From assembly GCF_017901135.1 (NCBI RefSeq), contig NZ_CP072801.1, positions 3,159,501 through 3,223,500 on the forward strand: DNA of 64,000 nucleotides, written 5' to 3'. Source of the stretch: Thiothrix litoralis (GTDB lineage Bacteria > Pseudomonadota > Gammaproteobacteria > Thiotrichales > Thiotrichaceae). Numbering within the stretch: position 1 is the stretch's first letter; each line of letters opens with the position of its first letter. Under the pieces are notes generated by a model. It saw nothing but the letters and a program-made list of their open reading frames with translations, had not been told where the DNA came from and ran no database searches. A program made the position numbers and the translations under genes. Of this stretch, positions 62,426-64,000 are shown one piece after another.

Positions 62426-63352
62426 TCATGTTGAAGTAGCATGTCGCACGCGGACGGCTTTACGAAGATCATCGTAGTCAGACCAACCTGTTCTTGGCTC
62501 GATTTGGCTGCGCCAAACGGCGTCGAATGCCGCATTGATCTCAGGAGACAGCCGATAGCGACTTTTGTCAGCACCTTGAGTGACTTTAGTGGCGTCGCTG
62601 TTGAATGGCAGGCCGATCTCTTTCTCCGCCAGACGGCGGACGCCGCGCTCATCAAAATGACTGGCATTCGCCAGCATAAAATCCCGCGAGGATTGGCGAA
62701 CCACTGTATCCAGTAAGTCGTCGGTAAGCGTAATGTCCATCAATCCAGCGACTTTACGCACCGTTCCAACCAGATCCCCGACCATATCCTCATAGGTGAG
62801 CAGCAGCACCGCCGCATTATCGCGCTGCTCCCACCATGAAATCATATGCAACCACCAATCGCCTAATTCGTCTTCAGGCGGCACAAAATTCTGGGCAAAA
62901 GCATCCAAGTCGATCACGCCGGGTTCAAAAAACCAGTTCTCCAAAAATCTATAATAGGAAACGATGACGTCCTTTGGATTGCGGAAGGCGCAAATGTAAC
63001 GACCACCTTTGGGAACATCCTGCCAGTTGGAATGGGTCATGTAAGCGCGTGGCTCGAACGCCTGAGGCGCATCCAGGGCAATCCCCAGAGGATGGGGGAA
63101 ATCAAGACAGGGAACGACAAAACCGACCTCCTCGAAGTTCATGTCGCCCTGAGAACGCAGGCCGTGCGCAATCTGCTGTAGCCACGTCGTGCCGCTCTTG
63201 GCGAAGGGCGTGATAAAAACGTCACTGGGTCTAGGGTCGAACAGTGCAACCTGACCATAGTTTCCTGGCGTAAAGAGTTTGTCATGCAGAGCGTTAAACT
63301 GCTCTAGGGTGGTCGCACGTCCCCAAGGACGGTCAGCAGGCTTTATCGTCAT
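62426..63352 (-). CDS. PAPS-dependent sulfotransferase
   Basis: 308 residues of the cytosolic sulfotransferase (Sulfotransfer_1) type. The 5'-phosphosulfate loop is TPFAKSGTTWLQQ near residue 50, the 3'-phosphate motif FRNPKDVIVSYYRF near 120, and the C-terminal FRKG-like region is weak. Transfers sulfate from PAPS to a small acceptor, unknown here. It shares the 62425/62426 junction with the APS kinase, a likely supply pair, and cysQ would recycle PAP. Start uncertain among 63352, 63358 and GTG 63385. Confidence 0.85.
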   Translation of the reverse strand: MTIKPADRPWGRATTLEQFNALHDKLFTPGNYGQVALFDPRPSDVFITPFAKSGTTWLQQIAHGLRSQGDMNFEEVGFVVPCLDFPHPLGIALDAPQAFEPRAYMTHSNWQDVPKGGRYICAFRNPKDVIVSYYRFLENWFFEPGVIDLDAFAQNFVPPEDELGDWWLHMISWWEQRDNAAVLLLTYEDMVGDLVGTVRKVAGLMDITLTDDLLDTVVRQSSRDFMLANASHFDERGVRRLAEKEIGLPFNSDATKVTQGADKSRYRLSPEINAAFDAVWRSQIEPRTGWSDYDDLRKAVRVRHATST

Positions 63353-63388
63353 AATCATCTCACTATTTGTGCGTTTATAGGCCACGTT

Positions 63389-64000
63389 TTATAAATCTTC
63401 GCGAGGTTTCTCAACAACATGAGTCTCACCCTCATCTTCCAGTGGTAGTTCTGGCAATGCCTCCTGGTGCTTGGCTAATGGCCAAAAGATATTGACCAAT
63501 TCCCCCAAAATACTGGAATAGAGTATTAACATACTGGTAAGCACGCCAAAGTGTAGGAAAAACACACCACCGATGGTCATAATGCCCGGCGCAAAGGCAA
63601 CGACCTTATTGCGACGCATGGTGTCCTCAAATTCATCAACCAGCTCAAACAGTGGCAACAGATTTTTCAAGGTACCATCCATGAAAATAATTTGTGCGGT
63701 ATCCGTTGCGGCAGTTGATGCACCTTTCAAAGAAACCGAGACCTGCGCCGCCTTTAAGGCAATCGCATCATTAATACCATCACCCACAAAACAAACGAAG
63801 CGGCCTTCATCCCGTAATTGTTTTACCAGATCAGCCTTGTTTTCCGGCAACGTTTCCGCAAAGTAATGCTCAACACCCAGTTTCTTAGCCATATTTCGGG
63901 TAGGTGCTTCATGGTCGCCCGAAATAATGTAGACATCCATGCCACGCTGCTTGAGCACCTGTATCATTTCACAGGCTTCGGGACGAATGGTTGGTTCCAT
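63389..64000 (-). CDS. Metal P-type ATPase, C-terminal part (cut by window)
   Basis: The last 203 residues of a P1B-type ATPase. The P-domain hinge VGDGINDAIALKAAQVSV with GDHEAPTRNMAKKLG before it, then two final membrane helices (VVAFAPGIMTIGGVFFLHFG; MLILYSSILGELVNIFWPLA) and an acidic tail. The phosphorylated DKTG motif and the metal-selecting CPx helix lie beyond position 64000. The tail's HVVEKPRE may be regulatory. Metal not predictable from this part. Four bases separate its end from the sulfotransferase GTG. Confidence 0.85.
   Translation of the reverse strand: MEPTIRPEACEMIQVLKQRGMDVYIISGDHEAPTRNMAKKLGVEHYFAETLPENKADLVKQLRDEGRFVCFVGDGINDAIALKAAQVSVSLKGASTAATDTAQIIFMDGTLKNLLPLFELVDEFEDTMRRNKVVAFAPGIMTIGGVFFLHFGVLTSMLILYSSILGELVNIFWPLAKHQEALPELPLEDEGETHVVEKPREDL

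Overview
The window looks like the chromosome of a sulfur-oxidising, filament-type gammaproteobacterium close to Thiothrix. This is inferred from soxXYZA with a second soxYZ pair, a two-domain APS kinase with a dead ATP-sulfurylase half, and gammaproteobacterial housekeeping blocks (yrfG-nudE-cysQ, proC-yggT-yggU, glnE, gshA, bepA). No 16S rRNA is present, so the genus is inference.

Layout. 1-8.1 kb: a 7TM-DISM histidine kinase (cut by the window edge), yrfG/nudE and cysQ. A decayed NotI-like restriction-modification pair sits between nudE and cysQ. 8.1-9.1 kb: remnant of a TnpB transposon. 9.1-22.5 kb: an integrated element of about 13.4 kb, bounded by 45-bp direct repeats of the 3' half of a tRNA-Arg(CCG) gene. 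Its tyrosine integrase is split by an IS4-family insertion with a 9-10 bp target duplication. The element also carries an excisionase-like HTH protein, two divergent ribbon-helix-helix proteins, a Toprim primase-like protein, a DUF3987 protein, a serine resolvase, membrane proteins, and two arrays of a TGCTATT heptamer that share a 35-bp perfect inverted repeat. One array flanks a strongly AT-rich stretch that looks like a replication origin.

22.8-30.4 kb: a dihaem cytochrome c, an ABC exporter, a hipBA toxin-antitoxin pair and a 1037-residue NTPase-like protein with near-identical TPR repeats. 30.4-33.8 kb: a graveyard with an IS110 insertion, a TnpB transposon, and fragments of a DUF4143 protein and of a TPR/NTPase-like protein. 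33.8-42.5 kb: glnE, DUF3301, proC-yggT-yggU, an RRM RNA-binding protein, gshA and bepA.

42.7-49.4 kb: sulfur oxidation. soxXYZA ends at a strong terminator. A second transcription unit follows: soxY2Z2, an MBL-rhodanese-MBL fusion, a periplasmic DsrE protein and a DUF4395-type membrane protein. SoxX/A would load thiosulfate onto SoxYZ, and the following proteins look suited to periplasmic sulfane-sulfur handling. SoxB and SoxCD are not in the window.

49.4-60.7 kb: the most unusual region. On the minus strand are two DUF697 paralogues and a PotD-like binding protein. On the plus strand a small membrane protein with its own promoter and terminator is followed by a tightly overlapping run: SPFH/prohibitin protein, double-domain binding lipoprotein, second binding protein, Amt-like membrane protein with a long periplasmic coiled-coil domain, cyclic-peptide-type ABC transporter, and an Ntn-hydrolase-like protein without its nucleophile. 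I know of no described system with this composition. 60.7-64 kb: the APS kinase fusion, a PAPS sulfotransferase and the end of a metal P-type ATPase.
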